Made by a program: the position numbers and the translations under genes | Origin: Acidimicrobiales bacterium | Lineage (GTDB): Bacteria; Actinomycetota; Acidimicrobiia; Acidimicrobiales; Aldehydirespiratoraceae | Length of the DNA stretch: 32,731 bases | Reading direction: 5' to 3' | Assembly (NCBI GenBank): GCA_029263215.1 | Contig: JAJCXY010000087.1 | Coordinates: 1-32,731, forward strand | The notes under the pieces: model-generated | What the model was told of the DNA's origin: nothing | The model's database searches: none | Seen by the model: only the letters and a program-made list of their open reading frames with translations | Shown: positions 16,669 to 24,724 of the stretch, in pieces | Numbering within the stretch: the stretch's first letter is position 1 | Layout of the letters: the number at the start of each line of letters is the position of its first letter

Positions 16669-16897
16669 CAGTCGCCGGTTCGGTAGGCGTGGTCGTCGAT
16701 GGCCAGAGCCTCGTTGAGGTAGGCGGGCCACAACGACCGATATGCACCGGTCCTTTCTGCGACGCCCAGCATCTCCGGTGAGTAGTCGACGCCGTGAATG
16801 CTGGTGTAGCCGAGCTCCCCCAATCGGGCACCGAGGAGCTCGGTTCCGCAGCCCAAATCGATGATCGGCGTGGTGCGCGGCCGTGTTCCCCCATGGA
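16668..16897 (-). pseudogene. Remnant of a class I SAM-dependent methyltransferase
   Basis: The minus-strand frame contains a clear methyltransferase core: PIIDLGCGTELLG (motif I), then GYTSIHGVDYSPEMLGVAERTGAYRSL and PAYLNEALAIDDHAYRTGD, ending at a stop at the inverted repeat. A whole enzyme would be about 200 residues. Here about 75 codons remain: no ATG or GTG start exists in frame (the frame runs into the end of the prephenate dehydratase gene), and motifs after the acidic loop are missing. A TTG at the motif I Leu is not a credible start. I read this as a fragment decaying next to the repeat. Confidence 0.75.
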
Positions 16898-16903
16898 TGA
16901 GTT

Positions 16904-17842
16904 CTACTGGATCTGGTTCCTCAGCGCCGTCAGCCAGGTATCGGCATCGGCCACGCCGTCGCGATTGTCGACCTGTTCCTCGGTGGTGCCGTAGGCCGAC
17001 GGGTAGGACCCGAGGAACTTCACATCGCCCTGTTTCATGTGGACATTGCGTAGGGCATCGCCCACGACCTCGTCGGCGATGTGACCTTCACAGTCGACGA
17101 GGAAGCAGTAGTCGCCCAGGCCCCGACGGGTGGGACGGCTCTCGAGCCGGGTGAGGTTGATCGACCTGGCCGCGAACTCCTGGAGGATCCCCACCAAAGA
17201 CCCTGGAGAGTCGGCGCGCTGGTAGATCAGGATCGAAGTCTTGTCGTGCCCGGAGGGACTGGCGATGCCATCGCGGCCGACCAGAACGAACCTCGTCTGG
17301 TTCTCGGGGTGGTCTTCGATGTCTTCAGCGAGGATCGTAAGGTCGTAGACCTCGGCCGACCTGCGGGGAGCGATGGCGGCAGTGTCGTGGCGGCCGCTCT
17401 CGGCCAACTCGCGCGCTGCGTCAGCGGTGGAGTTGGTGGCCTCGATCGCGGCGTGGGACAGGTGATCGGCGAGGAAGTGCCGGCACTGGGCGTAACCCAT
17501 CGGGTGTGATCGCACGTGCTTGATATCGGCGAGGGTCACGCCTGGCTGCACGAGCAGGTTGAGGTTGACGTTGATCACCACCTCGCGCTGGATCAGCAAC
17601 TCGTCGGAATCGAAAGCGAGGGTGTCGAGGGTGGCGTTGACCGATCCCTCGATCATGTTTTCGATCGCGGCGAATCCGTAGGTGACGTCGCCACGCTCAG
17701 CAGCGCGCAGAACCTCCACGATGCTGCCGAACTGCACCAACTCGAGGTTGGCGAGGTCGGGTTCGCCGCTCACGGCCTGTTCGGTGAAGGTGCCGGACGG
17801 GCCCAGGTAGCCGACCGTTTGGGTTGCCGCAGGATTGGTCAC
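16904..17842 (-). CDS. pheA: Prephenate dehydratase with ACT domain
   Basis: 312 aa. It converts prephenate to phenylpyruvate in phenylalanine synthesis. Catalytic domain at residues 10-190: GYLGPSGTFTEQAV, FAAIENMIEGSV and the catalytic NQTRF at 181-185 with Thr183. The regulatory ACT domain (about 203-280) has SPGSLVGILQEFA and the Phe-binding ESRP at 234-237, so feedback inhibition by phenylalanine is expected. I prefer GTG 17842 over the upstream GTG 17863, because TATCCT at 17856-17851 (minus) ends 8 nt before 17842 and would lie inside the longer frame. Divergent from the MFS gene at 17893. Confidence 0.95.
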   Translation of the reverse strand: MTNPAATQTVGYLGPSGTFTEQAVSGEPDLANLELVQFGSIVEVLRAAERGDVTYGFAAIENMIEGSVNATLDTLAFDSDELLIQREVVINVNLNLLVQPGVTLADIKHVRSHPMGYAQCRHFLADHLSHAAIEATNSTADAARELAESGRHDTAAIAPRRSAEVYDLTILAEDIEDHPENQTRFVLVGRDGIASPSGHDKTSILIYQRADSPGSLVGILQEFAARSINLTRLESRPTRRGLGDYCFLVDCEGHIADEVVGDALRNVHMKQGDVKFLGSYPSAYGTTEEQVDNRDGVADADTWLTALRNQIQ

Positions 17843-17850
17843 AGGAAGCG

Positions 17851-17856
17851 AGGATA
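17851..17856 (-). promoter_or_regulatory. -10 box (TATCCT) for pheA
   Basis: Minus-strand TANNNT 8 nt upstream of GTG 17842; decides the start in favour of the shorter product. Confidence 0.5.
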
Positions 17857-17880
17857 GAGCCACGCCGGCCCGGCACCCCG

Positions 17881-17886
17881 TAGCTT
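17881..17886 (+). promoter_or_regulatory. -10 box (TAGCTT) for the MFS gene
   Basis: Plus-strand TANNNT 6 nt before ATG 17893; no ribosome binding site between them, so leaderless expression is likely. Confidence 0.55.
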
Positions 17887-17892
17887 TCTCAG

Positions 17893-19218
17893 ATGGGCCG
17901 GGATCAGATCATCAAGTCGTACTACCTGCTGGCCGGCCTCTACACCCTTGCCGCGTCTCTGATCTGGGGTGTCAACACCCTCTTCCTGCTCGACGCGGGC
18001 CTCTCGGTGGGAGAGGTGTTCGTTGCCAATGCGATCTTCTCCGCGGGAATGGTGCTGTTCGAGATTCCCACCGGCGTGGTGGCCGACACCCTCGGGCGAC
18101 GGGTCTCCTATCTGCTGTCGATCATGGTGTTGGGGGTCACCACGGCTCTGTACCTCTTGGCCGCTTCGACCGGCTCGGGTGTATGGGTGTTCGGGGCCGT
18201 GTCGCTCTTCATGGGTCTCGGGTTCACGTTCTACTCGGGGGCACTCGAGGCCTGGTTGGTCGACGCCCTGGGGTCGGTCGATACCGGTGGTGATCTCGAT
18301 CATGTTTTCGCCCGTTCCCAGCAGGTCACCGGGGTGGCGATGCTGATCGGAACCGCGTCGGGTGGATTCTTGGGCCAACTCGATCTCGCCGTTCCTTTCG
18401 TGGTTCGGGCCGTCCTTCTGGGCGCCTTGTTCTTCATCGCCTGGCGGACCATGCACGATCTCGGGTTCACTCCCCGACCGCTCGAGCTGTCCAACATCGG
18501 CGAGGAACTCAGGGAGCAGACGAGGGTCGGGGTCGCCTATGGCTGGAATCATGGCGGATTGCGCCTCCTGATGTTGGCCGGTCTCGTGAGGGGAGCCTTT
18601 CTCACGTGGGCGTTCTATGCCGCCCAGCCCTACTTCCTCGAACTCCTCGACGACGACAAGATCTGGGTCGTGGGTGTGATCACCGCCCTGATGTCGCTCT
18701 CCACCATCGCCGGCAACCAGATCGTCGAGGTGCTCAGCCGTCGGTGTCATCGCCGAAGTTCGATCATTCTCGGCGCCGCTATCGCCACCTCATCGGGTCT
18801 CGTCGTGATGGGGCTCACCGATTCGTTCTGGGTGGCGGTGCCTGCGTTCCTGGTGGTCACGGGGGCCATGGGCGTGGCCACGCCGGTGCGTCAGGCCTAC
18901 GTTCACAGTGTGGCCCCCAGCGAACACAGGGCCACCGTCATCAGCTTCGACGCGATGGTCGGATCGATCGGCGGTGTCGGAGGTCAACTCGGGTTGGGTC
19001 GACTCGCCGACGCCCGGAGTTTCTCCGCTGGCTATCTGGCCGGAGGCTTGATCACCGTGGCTGCGTGGCCCTTGCTGTTCGCCGTGCGCCGTCGAGGCGG
19101 CTCGGAGGACCTGATCGCGGGAAGCCGCGAGCGAGAGGGGACGTGTGCGGGTCGGGGTCTGCCCCGCGATATCCAGGTGGAGTCGCATCCCCGCGAGGTG
19201 GTGAAGGCCGGCGGCTGA
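17893..19218 (+). CDS. MFS transporter
   Basis: 441-aa membrane transporter with two sets of hydrophobic segments. Motif A between helices 2 and 3 is well formed: GVVADTLGRRVSY after EIPTG. An acidic residue-bearing helix, GALEAWLVDALG, resembles a group often annotated as tetracycline- or macrolide-like efflux or simply uncharacterised MFS. The substrate is not identifiable. Residues about 400-441 form a hydrophilic tail. The ATG start lies 6 nt after TAGCTT. It shares a 50-bp divergent spacer with pheA, but I see no functional link. Confidence 0.85.
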   Translation: MGRDQIIKSYYLLAGLYTLAASLIWGVNTLFLLDAGLSVGEVFVANAIFSAGMVLFEIPTGVVADTLGRRVSYLLSIMVLGVTTALYLLAASTGSGVWVFGAVSLFMGLGFTFYSGALEAWLVDALGSVDTGGDLDHVFARSQQVTGVAMLIGTASGGFLGQLDLAVPFVVRAVLLGALFFIAWRTMHDLGFTPRPLELSNIGEELREQTRVGVAYGWNHGGLRLLMLAGLVRGAFLTWAFYAAQPYFLELLDDDKIWVVGVITALMSLSTIAGNQIVEVLSRRCHRRSSIILGAAIATSSGLVVMGLTDSFWVAVPAFLVVTGAMGVATPVRQAYVHSVAPSEHRATVISFDAMVGSIGGVGGQLGLGRLADARSFSAGYLAGGLITVAAWPLLFAVRRRGGSEDLIAGSREREGTCAGRGLPRDIQVESHPREVVKAGG

Positions 19219-19247
19219 GTTGTCCCGTTCGTGGCGGTGCCACGATC

Positions 19248-19253
19248 TAGGAT
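19248..19253 (+). promoter_or_regulatory. -10 box (TAGGAT) for the MBL-fold gene
   Basis: TANNNT 7 nt before ATG 19261. It supports that ATG over one ten codons upstream (19231), which would lie above the -10. Confidence 0.55.
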
Positions 19254-19260
19254 GCGACGG

Positions 19261-19974
19261 ATGTCAGACCGTTTCTACTTTCGCCAATTGCTCTCGGGTC
19301 GCGACTTCGCGAGCTCTGATCCGATGGCCCAGCAGATGGTCAACTTTGTCTACGCGCTCGGCGATCGTGACACGGGTGAGGCAGTGCTGGTTGATCCTGC
19401 CTACGACGTAGCCGGTATTCTCGACGTGCTCGAGGCAGATCAGATGCGCTGCACGGGTGTACTCGCCACCCACTACCACCCCGATCATGTGGGGGGTTCC
19501 ATGATGGGCTTCGAGCTCGAGGGTGTGGCTGAGCTACTTGAGCGCGTTGATGTACCCATCCATGTCCAGGCCGACGAGTCTCAACACGTGTGCACCGTCA
19601 CCGGGCTCACCGACGCCTCGCTGGTCACCCATCGGAGTGGCGACATCGTGGCGGTGGGTGAAGTCGAAATCGAGCTCATCCACACGCCCGGTCATACCCC
19701 GGGGAGCCAGTGTTTCCTGGTGAACTCTCACCTGGTGGCCGGCGACACCCTGTTTCTCGACGGCTGTGGTCGGATGGATCTCCCCGGTTCGGACCCTGAG
19801 CAGATGTACGAGAGCCTCACCACGAAGTTGGCGCGGGTCCCAGGCGAAGCAGTGCTTTATCCCGGCCACCGCTACTCGACGGAGTCGTCGGCCACGATGG
19901 CGATCACGCGCGAGCGAAACATCGTCTACCGCCCGACCTCGAAAGAGCAATGGTTGATGGCGTTCGCCAACTGA
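19261..19974 (+). CDS. Metallo-beta-lactamase-fold hydrolase (glyoxalase II-like)
   Basis: 237-aa binuclear metal hydrolase. Metal ligands as in the fold: THYHPDH (H71, H73, D75, H76), HTPGHTPGS with H145, GDTLF with D162, and YPGHRYS with H203. The GLX2-type layout (VDPAYD, then HPDH, PGHTPGSQC, GDTLFLDGCGRMDL) is shared by hydroxyacylglutathione hydrolases and persulfide dioxygenases. CGRMDLPGSD is common in the dioxygenase/uncharacterised group, so I do not assign a substrate. The C-terminal glyoxalase II helical domain is absent. Start and probable leaderless mRNA are set by TAGGAT upstream. Confidence 0.9.
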   Translation: MSDRFYFRQLLSGRDFASSDPMAQQMVNFVYALGDRDTGEAVLVDPAYDVAGILDVLEADQMRCTGVLATHYHPDHVGGSMMGFELEGVAELLERVDVPIHVQADESQHVCTVTGLTDASLVTHRSGDIVAVGEVEIELIHTPGHTPGSQCFLVNSHLVAGDTLFLDGCGRMDLPGSDPEQMYESLTTKLARVPGEAVLYPGHRYSTESSATMAITRERNIVYRPTSKEQWLMAFAN

Positions 19975-19984
19975 CGATGTGGCG

Positions 19985-20188
19985 TCAGTCGCTGTAGAGC
20001 TCGTCGACGTCGGAGTCGCCCACCTCGGGAAGTTTCGTCATCGATCTGGCGGGGGGATCGGCGGCGTCGTCGGCGGCCACGCTGAGGTCGAGCACTCCCT
20101 CTGGCCCGAGCACATATCCGTCGACCTCGGTGCCCTTCTTGCCGGCGCGTTCGATCGCAGCTTTCTGCAAACGTTCCGAGAGGGTCAT
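19985..20188 (-). CDS. Small hypothetical protein (67 aa)
   Basis: MTLSERLQKAAIERAGKKGT begins a short amphipathic basic helix, followed by EVDGYVLGPEGVLDLSV and an acidic tail ending DVDELYSD. I know no family for it. It looks like a real gene because ATG 20188 has a good ribosome binding site (GGGAG, 7 nt spacing) and the basic-head/acidic-tail composition is unlike the shadow frames. A possible -10 TACCGT at 20232-20227 (minus) would give a leader of about 30 nt. It sits 10 nt from the convergent MBL gene and downstream of the GGCT-like gene. Confidence 0.65.
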   Translation of the reverse strand: MTLSERLQKAAIERAGKKGTEVDGYVLGPEGVLDLSVAADDAADPPARSMTKLPEVGDSDVDELYSD

Positions 20189-20267
20189 GGCCGAACTCCC
20201 TTCACAGGAGATGTGATCTGACATCAACGGTAGACAAGGCCGCGTTCGTGGGCATGAGGCGATCGGA

Positions 20268-20909
20268 TCATTGTGGTGCGGGATCGGTCATGAGGTCGAC
20301 GATTGCGTCTGTGTGCCAGTGGGGAGCAACGCCGGGCGACAGCAGCACGCGCTCCGCTATCTCGCGATCGGTGAGAGGGTGCGCATCGGCCAACCCTCGC
20401 ACGATCGTGCCGAGGTAGGCGGGCGAAGGAGGCGTAGCTTCGCGGGTCTCGGGCGGGGAGGGGGCGGTGAAGGTGACGACCGGGATGCCATCGACGGGAT
20501 CGAGGGCGATCAGGTTGTCGTAGTTTCCGTGCCCGACCAGGTGGTGGCGGCCGGGTTCGAGATCGTCGATCGGCATCGGAGACGAGGGGCGCCTGCTTTC
20601 CTGGGCGATCAGGTCGTCGAATTGGGCGAGAGTGATGAGATGACGACGGCCGAGACTCTTGATGGTGGAGGTGCCGTGTTCGAGGAAAGCCACTCCTCCT
20701 CCCCATTTTCGTGATTCGCCCGCGAACCGGACCCGGTGGGGAAGCTCGCACGAGGCCGACGCCGACGGCGGGGTGGGATCGCCAGTACCGGCTTCGACCA
20801 CTGAGCTCGACGGGGCACGAGAACCATTGAAATAGGCCAGGAGTCGTGATCTCGAACAGTTCGACCCGTAGGCCGCATACCAAACCATCTGGGCGTCGCG
20901 ATCCGTCAC
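20268..20909 (-). CDS. Gamma-glutamylcyclotransferase-like protein
   Basis: 213 aa. The N-terminal WYAAYGSNCSRSRLLAYFNG holds the YGSN substrate-binding loop of the GGCT/AIG2 fold, and HRVRFAGESRKWGGGVAFLEH continues it. Actinobacterial relatives of this shape have sometimes been mislabelled histone deacetylase. The C-terminal half (about 125-213) is a family extension. The activity (gamma-glutamyl amine cyclisation) is family-level inference. The start GTG 20909 is chosen because TACGCT at 20922-20917 (minus) ends 7 nt upstream; a TTG at 20927 would lie above that box. Confidence 0.8.
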   Translation of the reverse strand: MTDRDAQMVWYAAYGSNCSRSRLLAYFNGSRAPSSSVVEAGTGDPTPPSASASCELPHRVRFAGESRKWGGGVAFLEHGTSTIKSLGRRHLITLAQFDDLIAQESRRPSSPMPIDDLEPGRHHLVGHGNYDNLIALDPVDGIPVVTFTAPSPPETREATPPSPAYLGTIVRGLADAHPLTDREIAERVLLSPGVAPHWHTDAIVDLMTDPAPQ

Positions 20910-20916
20910 GCCACGA

Positions 20917-20922
20917 AGCGTA
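20917..20922 (-). promoter_or_regulatory. -10 box (TACGCT) for the GGCT-like gene
   Basis: Minus-strand TANNNT 7 nt before GTG 20909; leaderless start expected. Confidence 0.5.
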
Positions 20923-21029
20923 GCCAAGCCTTCGATCGGTGTTTCCCCGATGGCAGGGACTCAAGACGGGTCGGCTCGGGCCGATTGTCACGGTGTCGCC
21001 GTGATGTGCACGGTGTGGGAGGTCTTGTC

Positions 21030-22088
21030 ATGGATGAGTCGTTCAACGAGCATCCTCCGCCGGTGCAATCGATGCGCGAGCGAGAGCTCGAGGTCGAGGT
21101 TGCCCATCTTCAGGCCGAGCTCGAAGCGGCTCGTGGTGGCGATGCAGTCGAGGCGACGTCGCGCTTCCTCACCATGGCCGCCAACACGGTGGACATGGCA
21201 ATGGAGGATGCCCGCCGCGAAGCCGACGATCTTGCCGCCGAAGTGAGCGCCGACGCGGAAGCCCGTAGAGACGAGGCCACCCGACTCGCTGCCGAAGCAG
21301 AAGCGAGAGCCGCTGCCCTGCGTAGCGAGGCGGAAAACCATGAAGCCGTGTTGGCCGCCGCGGCGGAAGCTGCACTGCGGATCAAGGCGGATGCCGAGGC
21401 CGAGGCCAGCAATCTCGTCGCGGTCGAACGAACAAAGGTCGCCGGAGAGATCGAAGCGCTCACCGCAGTCAGGGGTGCGCTAGAGGACGAGCGCGGTGCC
21501 TTGGAGACCTATCACGAAGAACTCCGCCGTCGAGTGCAGGAACTCGCTGAGTCGATGGTGTCGTTCATGACGACCGAGCCGCCTATCGCTGCGGCATCAC
21601 TCGATGGGTTCGTCGCCCCACCGCTTGCCTCGTCTCCTGCCGCGCCCGAGGCGGATCCACTCGCCGACACCATGACGGTGTGGGTGGCGGAGCCTGATCC
21701 GTCGACGATCGACCAGGTCACGAACGTCGAGCCCCTGGGCAACGCTGATTCTGTTGATTTCGAGCGGGTCGTGGAGTTCGAAGCCAAGACTGAGTTTGAG
21801 CCAGAGCCCGAGTTCCACGGTGTGCCGGTAGTGGAGGAACCGAGAGCCGACGCCACTTCGGCGGGACTCTTCGGCCGGGCAACCGAGGAGGAGATCGAGC
21901 CGCGTCGACGGGGTGGATCCCTGTTCGGAACCCACGGTGCTCGACTGATCGAACAGACCTCTCCGGAGGCCTTGGCCGACGCGCTCGATGATGATGGCGT
22001 TGAGGATGAACGCTTCCGTTCGTTCATCGCCGGCGACGACGAAACCGACGCGAGCCGCGACTGGTTGCTTCGCCCCGAACAGTCCTGA
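21030..22088 (+). CDS. Long coiled-coil protein (DivIVA/SepIVA-like composition)
   Basis: 352 aa. Residues about 15-185 are a continuous Ala/Glu/Arg coiled coil (for example SADAEARRDEATRLAAEAEARAA), strongly like the coil of the protein at 4573-5421, but no DivIVA N-terminal domain is seen. Residues 190-352 are acidic, Pro-rich and apparently disordered, with a RRRGGSLFGTHGARLIEQ segment. No signal peptide or membrane helix, so cytoplasmic. The start ATG 21030 has GGGAGG at 21017-21022, 7 nt upstream, which favours it over the ATG at 20985. The GGDEF/EAL gene follows 14 nt later, so both may be co-transcribed. Function unknown; a cell-envelope or division scaffold is a guess. Confidence 0.7.
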   Translation: MDESFNEHPPPVQSMRERELEVEVAHLQAELEAARGGDAVEATSRFLTMAANTVDMAMEDARREADDLAAEVSADAEARRDEATRLAAEAEARAAALRSEAENHEAVLAAAAEAALRIKADAEAEASNLVAVERTKVAGEIEALTAVRGALEDERGALETYHEELRRRVQELAESMVSFMTTEPPIAAASLDGFVAPPLASSPAAPEADPLADTMTVWVAEPDPSTIDQVTNVEPLGNADSVDFERVVEFEAKTEFEPEPEFHGVPVVEEPRADATSAGLFGRATEEEIEPRRRGGSLFGTHGARLIEQTSPEALADALDDDGVEDERFRSFIAGDDETDASRDWLLRPEQS

Positions 22089-22102
22089 ACTGACCAGTTC
22101 AC

Positions 22103-24694
22103 ATGTGGTGGCCGCGATCGTCGCAAGGGGGAGATGGCTCGTCCCCCGCGATCGAAACGCTGATCGACCAATGGACCCAGGACATCTCCGCGGTCCGCGA
22201 CCACACTCTCGAGTTGGTGCGGGTCGCCCACATGGTCATGGGCCCGGCGATCACCCTCGGTCTGCTCGTCTTCTTCCCCGCATCAAACCTCACCCTTGCC
22301 GCTCTGGTGTACCTGAGCGGGCTCATCGCGGTTCTGGGCCTCGTTCCTCGCCGAGTGCAGGCCACCGCCATATCGATGTTCGATCTGCTCCTGATCGGCT
22401 TCGTCGGCACCGTGGATCCTCGCATCTGGGTTGCGATGCTCGTTCCGGCCGCCGCTGCGATGACCGTCGGCTGGCTGGTCGGCCCCCGAGCCACCTGGTT
22501 GCTCTACGTGGCGGGTCTTTCCTCCTTGGCCGCGGCCGGCTACGAATCGGAGCCTCGAGGGTGGCCCGTGGCCCTTGCGGTGTTTGCCGGGACCATGGGC
22601 GTTGTCAATTTCAACAACCTCAAGATAATGGGTCAGGGTCGTGACGGAGCTCTCAAGGTCGCCGACTTGGTCGACTCGCTCCCCGTGATCGTCTGGGAGT
22701 CCGATCCCACGACAGGAAGATTCACCCACGCAGTCGGCTGGATCGAGCAGCTTCTCGGCTTCACCGCCGAGGAATGGCGGGCGTTGCCAGTGGGCCGTCG
22801 CGTGGACCGATCCGATCTTCACGGCCTGCTGGAGAGCAACCAGTGGGCCATCGAGACGGGTGAAGCTGTCACCCACGAATTTCGCCTGCGGTGTGCGGAT
22901 GGATCGTCGATCCGCGTGCGTGAGGTTGTCCGCCGTGTGGAGGCGAATGGCCGACTCTGGCTGCGGGGTGTGGTTCTCGACATAGAAGAAGAGGCCGCGG
23001 CCCGTGAGGCGGTCGATCGGCTCGCGGCGGTGGTAGCTCACCAGGTTGAGCCCCTGCTGGTACTCGCTCCGAGAGACGGGATCGAGCAGGAACCGATGGT
23101 GTTGCAGGTGAATCCGGCCTTCGGGTCGATGGCCGCGGTCGATGTCGCAGATGCCGTGGGCCGTGAGCTGGAAGTGATAGCGCCCTGGTTGCCGCGCACG
23201 GTCCGCGCCGACCTCGACGACTTTCTCACCACGGGAAGGGTGGTCGATCGAGACGACATCGAGATCCATATCCCTGGAGGGTCGCGAACCTTCGACTACG
23301 GCATCGTCGGGCTGCCGGACGGTTCGGTGGCCGTGCAGTTTGCCGATGTCACCGACCGCAAGCAGGCGACGGAACTCATTCGCCACCAGGCGTTCCACGA
23401 CCCGCTCACCGGCCTTCCGAACCGAACCCTCCTCTTCGATCGGCTCGCCCATGCTCTGGGCGCGATGCAGAGGGACGGATCGACGATCGGGCTTCTCCTT
23501 CTCGATCTCAACCAGTTCAAGGAGATCAACGACACCCTCGGCCATGCCTACGGCGATCAGCTCCTCGAGGTGATCGGTGAACGCCTGCGGGTGATGACCC
23601 GCGAGATCGACACCGTGGCCCGGCTCGGTGGTGACGAGTTCGCGATGGTGGTGTCGGGCGCGGGTCAGGCCCAGCTGGGCGAGATTGCCGAGAGGGTGTT
23701 CGATTCGGTGCGGCGACCGGTGGATCTGGGCGGGATCGAGGTGGAGGTCACCGCCAGTGTCGGTGGCGCGGTGGCTCCCCTCGACGGCACCGATGCCCAC
23801 ACCTTGCTTCAGCGAGCCGACGTCGCCATGTATGACGCAAAGGGGTCGGGGGTGCCGTTTCGGCTCTACGCCGCCGACGACGATCGTCATTCGCTCGATC
23901 GCCTCGCCCTCATGGGTGAGCTGAGGAACCTCCTCGACGACCAGCTCCGTGTCTGGTTCCAGCCGAAGATCGATCTGCGCACAGGTCAGTCGGTCGGGGT
24001 GGAAGCTCTCGCGCGGTGGGAGCATCCCCGGCTGGGCCTGCTGGGACCGGGAAAGTTCATCGAGCTTTGCGAAATCTCGGGCATCATCGCCGAGCTCACC
24101 TTCCGTGTGCTCGACGTCACCCTCGAAGCGATGTCTTCATGGCCGGGCCAGGAAGTAGCGGTGAACGTGCCGGTGCGAAACCTCTACGACCGCGCCCTCC
24201 CAGCCCAGGTGATGGAGAAACTTGCTGCCCACGGTGTGGCGCCGGAGAGATTGATCCTCGAGATCACGGAGCGCGAAATCATGGAAGATCATCGGGCGAT
24301 CTCCGACGTTCTGGGGGCCCTCGACCAGCAGGGCGTGCGGATTTCGATCGACGACTTCGGGACCGGCTTTTCATCGCTGACCCACCTCCGCCGGCTCCCG
24401 ATTTCCGAAATCAAGATCGACCAGTCGTTCATCCGGGGGATGCTCGACCGGGAGAACGACTACATCATCGCTCGTTCCATCATCGATCTGGCTCACAACC
24501 TGGGTCACAGGGTGGTGGCCGAAGGGGTCGAGGACACAGCAACCCTCGATCTCTTGAGAGGGCTCGGATGCGATGTCGCCCAGGGCTTCCTTTTTTCCCG
24601 TCCCGGCCCGGTCGACCGTATTCGGCGGCGAATCGATGCGGGGCCTGCGCTCGACCATGAGGGACGGCTCGCATGGACGGGCGCGGCTGGCTGA
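22103..24694 (+). CDS. Membrane-bound PAS-GGDEF-EAL c-di-GMP enzyme
   Basis: 863 aa. About six membrane helices at residues 45-172, a PAS-like domain at about 185-298, a second degenerate PAS-like region at about 300-418, GGDEF at about 425-590 and EAL at about 600-845. Active-site GGDEF is intact at 509-513, with the inhibitory I-site RxxD at 500-503. The EAL domain keeps E634, N688, E720, D750/D751, K771, E807 and Q827. Both cyclase and phosphodiesterase activity are therefore possible, with sensing through the membrane/PAS part. The start ATG 22103 has no clear ribosome binding site. It lies 14 nt after the coiled-coil gene, across a small palindrome (GAACTG-AC-CAGTTC, 22087-22100). Confidence 0.92.
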   Translation: MWWPRSSQGGDGSSPAIETLIDQWTQDISAVRDHTLELVRVAHMVMGPAITLGLLVFFPASNLTLAALVYLSGLIAVLGLVPRRVQATAISMFDLLLIGFVGTVDPRIWVAMLVPAAAAMTVGWLVGPRATWLLYVAGLSSLAAAGYESEPRGWPVALAVFAGTMGVVNFNNLKIMGQGRDGALKVADLVDSLPVIVWESDPTTGRFTHAVGWIEQLLGFTAEEWRALPVGRRVDRSDLHGLLESNQWAIETGEAVTHEFRLRCADGSSIRVREVVRRVEANGRLWLRGVVLDIEEEAAAREAVDRLAAVVAHQVEPLLVLAPRDGIEQEPMVLQVNPAFGSMAAVDVADAVGRELEVIAPWLPRTVRADLDDFLTTGRVVDRDDIEIHIPGGSRTFDYGIVGLPDGSVAVQFADVTDRKQATELIRHQAFHDPLTGLPNRTLLFDRLAHALGAMQRDGSTIGLLLLDLNQFKEINDTLGHAYGDQLLEVIGERLRVMTREIDTVARLGGDEFAMVVSGAGQAQLGEIAERVFDSVRRPVDLGGIEVEVTASVGGAVAPLDGTDAHTLLQRADVAMYDAKGSGVPFRLYAADDDRHSLDRLALMGELRNLLDDQLRVWFQPKIDLRTGQSVGVEALARWEHPRLGLLGPGKFIELCEISGIIAELTFRVLDVTLEAMSSWPGQEVAVNVPVRNLYDRALPAQVMEKLAAHGVAPERLILEITEREIMEDHRAISDVLGALDQQGVRISIDDFGTGFSSLTHLRRLPISEIKIDQSFIRGMLDRENDYIIARSIIDLAHNLGHRVVAEGVEDTATLDLLRGLGCDVAQGFLFSRPGPVDRIRRRIDAGPALDHEGRLAWTGAAG

Positions 24695-24724
24695 GCCGGC
24701 TCGGGTCATGCAATATGTCGATCT

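Noticed and set aside
16668..16856. 62-codon frame read as a complete small gene
   Set aside because: It would start with TTG inside methyltransferase motif I; the same frame continues upstream with homologous sequence, so it is a fragment.
20880..20908. Fifth match to the ECF-like signature (CCAAACC-N17-CGTCA, plus strand)
   Set aside because: The last base differs, it lies inside the 5' end of the GGCT-like gene, and it would give a leader of over 100 nt to the coiled-coil gene. A chance match is plausible given several CCAAACC occurrences in the window.
22283..24025. 580-codon open frame antisense to the GGDEF/EAL gene
   Set aside because: Its composition is the mirror of a high-GC gene read in the complementary frame (runs of His, Arg, Gly), with no motifs. 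The sense strand has complete, functional domains.
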